From NCBI RefSeq assembly GCF_000012865.1, contig NC_007503.1, forward strand, positions 1,400,001-1,464,000: a stretch of 64,000 bases of DNA, given 5' to 3'. Origin of the DNA: Carboxydothermus hydrogenoformans Z-2901. Lineage in GTDB: Bacteria > Bacillota > Z-2901 > Carboxydothermales > Carboxydothermaceae. The notes beneath the pieces were generated by a model. It was not told the DNA's origin. It saw only the letters and a list, made by a program, of their open reading frames with translations, and made no database searches. How positions within the stretch are numbered: the stretch's first letter is position 1; every line of letters begins with the position of its first letter. Shown here piece after piece: positions 62,237 to 64,000 of the stretch. The translations under genes and the position numbers were made by a program.

Positions 62237-63400
62237 CTAATAATTTACGCTCAAAGCTTTAATTAACATCGTGGCATAACTTCCCCGGGGAAGGAAAAAT
62301 TTTAACTGTAATTTTTGTTTTCCCGGGTAAAGTTCATCTTTGACAAGGTTTCCTACATGAAACCCTTCGGGAATTACCACCGCAGGTCTTAAAAACGATT
62401 TAAAATAAACCTTACGGATTTTTCGTAAATTAAAATCACCACTTTTCAAGCCTTCCCGTTCCAAGATTTTAAAGTACTCCCGCCGCACTTCCTCGTTGGG
62501 GAAGGGAACTTTTTGGGCTGCTGTTGGCAGCATTAAACTTTTTAAATAAGTAAAACTCTTTTTCGGTAGTGTTAAATAAAATAAATAGTCATCTACTACC
62601 CCCGGATACGCTCTTAGCTCAATTCCTTGATTTAAGAGGACTTCTTTTAATAAGTTATTGTAAAGGTAACCTTGATAAGCAGCAAAGTAAAGAGAAAGCT
62701 GTTCTTTAGGAATTAAATTTATCGCTCCCGCAAAGTTTTTTGGTTCCTTTTCTAATAAACTAAAAATTTCCCGTTCCACTCGAGTTTTAGAAGCTTCAAG
62801 ACACACGGACCAATTACCCCAGTTAGCCATAAAAAACCTTTTTCTTTCCTTTGCTTCCTTTGATTCTTCGGGATAAATCGAGGTTAAATAAATCTTTAAA
62901 GCTCCATTAAGATGACCCAGCAATAATTTTTTTGCAAAAAAGCCTTGTTCTTTATCGTAACTTCCAAAGCGCTGGTCATCAAAGTAATTGGGAAAACCGT
63001 ACTTTTTAACGTTTTCTCCCCTTTTTATCAGGTCGCGCCCCTCTTCTCCGGAAAGAGCCCGTAATGTTATCTCAAAATGATTTCCCGCAATTAATTCCGG
63101 GCTCATTGGCAAATTAAGATAACCCATTAAAGTCAACTTTAAATTTTTTTCCCGGGTCGTTAAATTTTTGGTAGCTCTGACTGTTATGTATTGAAAAGTA
63201 TGGCCATAGCGGTCCTTCCTTCCGCCATAACCAATTTCCGAAAGTCTTAAACCGTTTTCGGCAGCAATTCTCTGCAAGGCATCTAAAGTATTCCAATAGC
63301 GTTTTTCTAAAAGATAAACTTTAAAATCTCCTTCTTTTAAGATTGGTGCCTTGATTTCCTCTTTGACGATAAAATCGTCAGGTTTGACTTTAAGCTTCAT
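62237..63400 (-). CDS. truD: tRNA pseudouridine(13) synthase TruD
   Basis: TruD isomerises U13 of tRNA-Glu. The catalytic Asp lies in IGYGGRKDRYGHTFQYITV (about residue 63). The family segment GNHFEITLRALSGEE is near 120 and FPNYFDDQRFGSYDKEQGFF near 135. The open frame starts earlier, but ATG 63400 with GGAGGTCACAGG upstream and a KVKPDDFIVKEE N-terminus is the right start, giving 387 residues. TruD is uncommon in many Firmicutes, so its presence is mildly notable. Confidence 0.92.
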   Translation of the reverse strand: MKLKVKPDDFIVKEEIKAPILKEGDFKVYLLEKRYWNTLDALQRIAAENGLRLSEIGYGGRKDRYGHTFQYITVRATKNLTTREKNLKLTLMGYLNLPMSPELIAGNHFEITLRALSGEEGRDLIKRGENVKKYGFPNYFDDQRFGSYDKEQGFFAKKLLLGHLNGALKIYLTSIYPEESKEAKERKRFFMANWGNWSVCLEASKTRVEREIFSLLEKEPKNFAGAINLIPKEQLSLYFAAYQGYLYNNLLKEVLLNQGIELRAYPGVVDDYLFYLTLPKKSFTYLKSLMLPTAAQKVPFPNEEVRREYFKILEREGLKSGDFNLRKIRKVYFKSFLRPAVVIPEGFHVGNLVKDELYPGKQKLQLKFFLPRGSYATMLIKALSVNY

Positions 63401-63452
63401 CCTGTGACCTCCTGTCTTCTCTCTAATTTTATCATAACCTGGCAATAAACAA

Positions 63453-64000
63453 TTAAAAAATTGCTGTCCAAAGCAAAATTACATTGCAGCTTCCAATTAT
63501 TGCCGTTAAAAACCATCCCAAAATTAACAGATATTTATTGGCAATATTATTTAAAAACCAGAGGAGCACGATTAAAACAAACGGCAAAACAAAGCTCAAA
63601 ACCACCTGACTTAAAAGCAAAAGCTCTATTTCACCCAGGCCTTTTAAAAAGAAATACAGCGCCGGGGTTATGATTATCATTTTTCTCGAAAGTGCCGAAA
63701 GATTTACGGGTAAAAACTTTTCTAAAAGATTTTGTCCCGCTATCGTACCCGTGAGGGATGAACTAAGGCCGCATAGCACCAGGGCCAATCCAAAGATCAG
63801 TGCTGCCCAACCGTTTAACACCGGTTCAAGGGTATGATAGGCAAGCCTCAGGGAATCCACCGCTACTCCACAATCATAGAACATATCTTTGGCCACAACA
63901 ATCATCGCCGAATTAACCAAAAACGCCAGATTTAACGCAATTAAATTTTCTAAAAAAACCACTGGGAAATCTTTAGTAGTTATTATTCTCTGCTTTAGTT
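63453..64000 (-). CDS. Nramp-family divalent metal transporter, C-terminal part (partial)
   Basis: The gene enters from the right edge; the frame is open to base 64000. The visible part contains LNLAFLVNSAMIVVAKDMFY, then GLSSSLTGTIAGQNLLEKFL and IIITPALYFFLKGLGEIELL, typical of the last third of Nramp/MntH proteins (proton-coupled Mn/Fe uptake). Five membrane segments are visible. The first segments, with the metal-binding DPGN motif, are outside the window. Confidence 0.82.
   Translation of the reverse strand, partial: LKQRIITTKDFPVVFLENLIALNLAFLVNSAMIVVAKDMFYDCGVAVDSLRLAYHTLEPVLNGWAALIFGLALVLCGLSSSLTGTIAGQNLLEKFLPVNLSALSRKMIIITPALYFFLKGLGEIELLLLSQVVLSFVLPFVLIVLLWFLNNIANKYLLILGWFLTAIIGSCNVILLWTAIF

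Overview
The window is a low-to-moderate GC Firmicute chromosome segment, almost entirely coding, with most genes on the minus strand. Sporulation-linked genes (ytxC-like, pdaB-like, yhcN/ylaJ-like), a T-box, an L20-type leader, a TRAP-type trp leader, FadR-type operators, a dodecaheme cytochrome c and a membrane FeS Etf oxidoreductase together suggest a thermophilic, spore-lineage anaerobe of the Carboxydothermus type (C. hydrogenoformans or a close relative). That identification is inference from gene content and order, not from a database search.

Region by region. 0-11 kb: the 5' end of tyrS diverges from a class A penicillin-binding protein; mutS2, a U32 protein, a NIF3-like protein, a 3-methyladenine glycosylase, polX and zapA run leftward. 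11-21.7 kb: translation genes pheST (T-box controlled), a small yqzL-like gene, an rRNA methyltransferase, ktrBA potassium uptake, infC-rpmI-rplT with a leader, and thrS. 21.8-29.3 kb: a complete aroF-trpEGDCFBA operon whose leader carries an 11-slot array of (G/T)AG triplets on a 5-nt period, then a terminator: the signature of TRAP attenuation. 29.3-35.7 kb: ytxC-like, tRNA-Val, pdaB-like, a MATE transporter, a spore lipoprotein, an orphan ilvN, and small metabolic genes.

35.7-50 kb: two beta-oxidation modules. The first (thiolase, 3-hydroxybutyryl-CoA dehydrogenase, acyl-CoA dehydrogenase, crotonase, etfB, etfA, membrane FeS oxidoreductase) is a complete short-chain cycle with a route for electrons from acyl-CoA to the membrane. 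The second (fadN-fadA-fadE) is the Bacillus-type long-chain set. A TetR regulator lies between them, and an 18-bp palindrome matching the Bacillus FadR consensus sits in front of both the regulator and fadN. 50-56 kb: a lipoprotein, a secreted 12-heme cytochrome c, an acyl-CoA ligase and a LysE transporter. 55.6-56.2 kb: a five-tRNA cluster (Asp-Phe-Gly-Cys-Leu in transcription order) with a strong promoter and a terminator. 56.2-58.4 kb: a polyamine operon with an archaeal-type pyruvoyl arginine decarboxylase, spermidine synthase and agmatinase. 58.5-64 kb: a small reading frame, a GH15 glucoamylase-like enzyme, an NhaC antiporter, a membrane protein, truD and a truncated Nramp transporter.

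No insertion sequence, prophage, CRISPR array or rRNA gene was seen. The most informative observations are regulatory (TRAP leader, FadR operator pair, T-box, L20 leader), plus a PolX whose polymerase active site looks lost, the dodecaheme cytochrome with its long leader, and a 31-bp duplication of the 3' end of mutS2.
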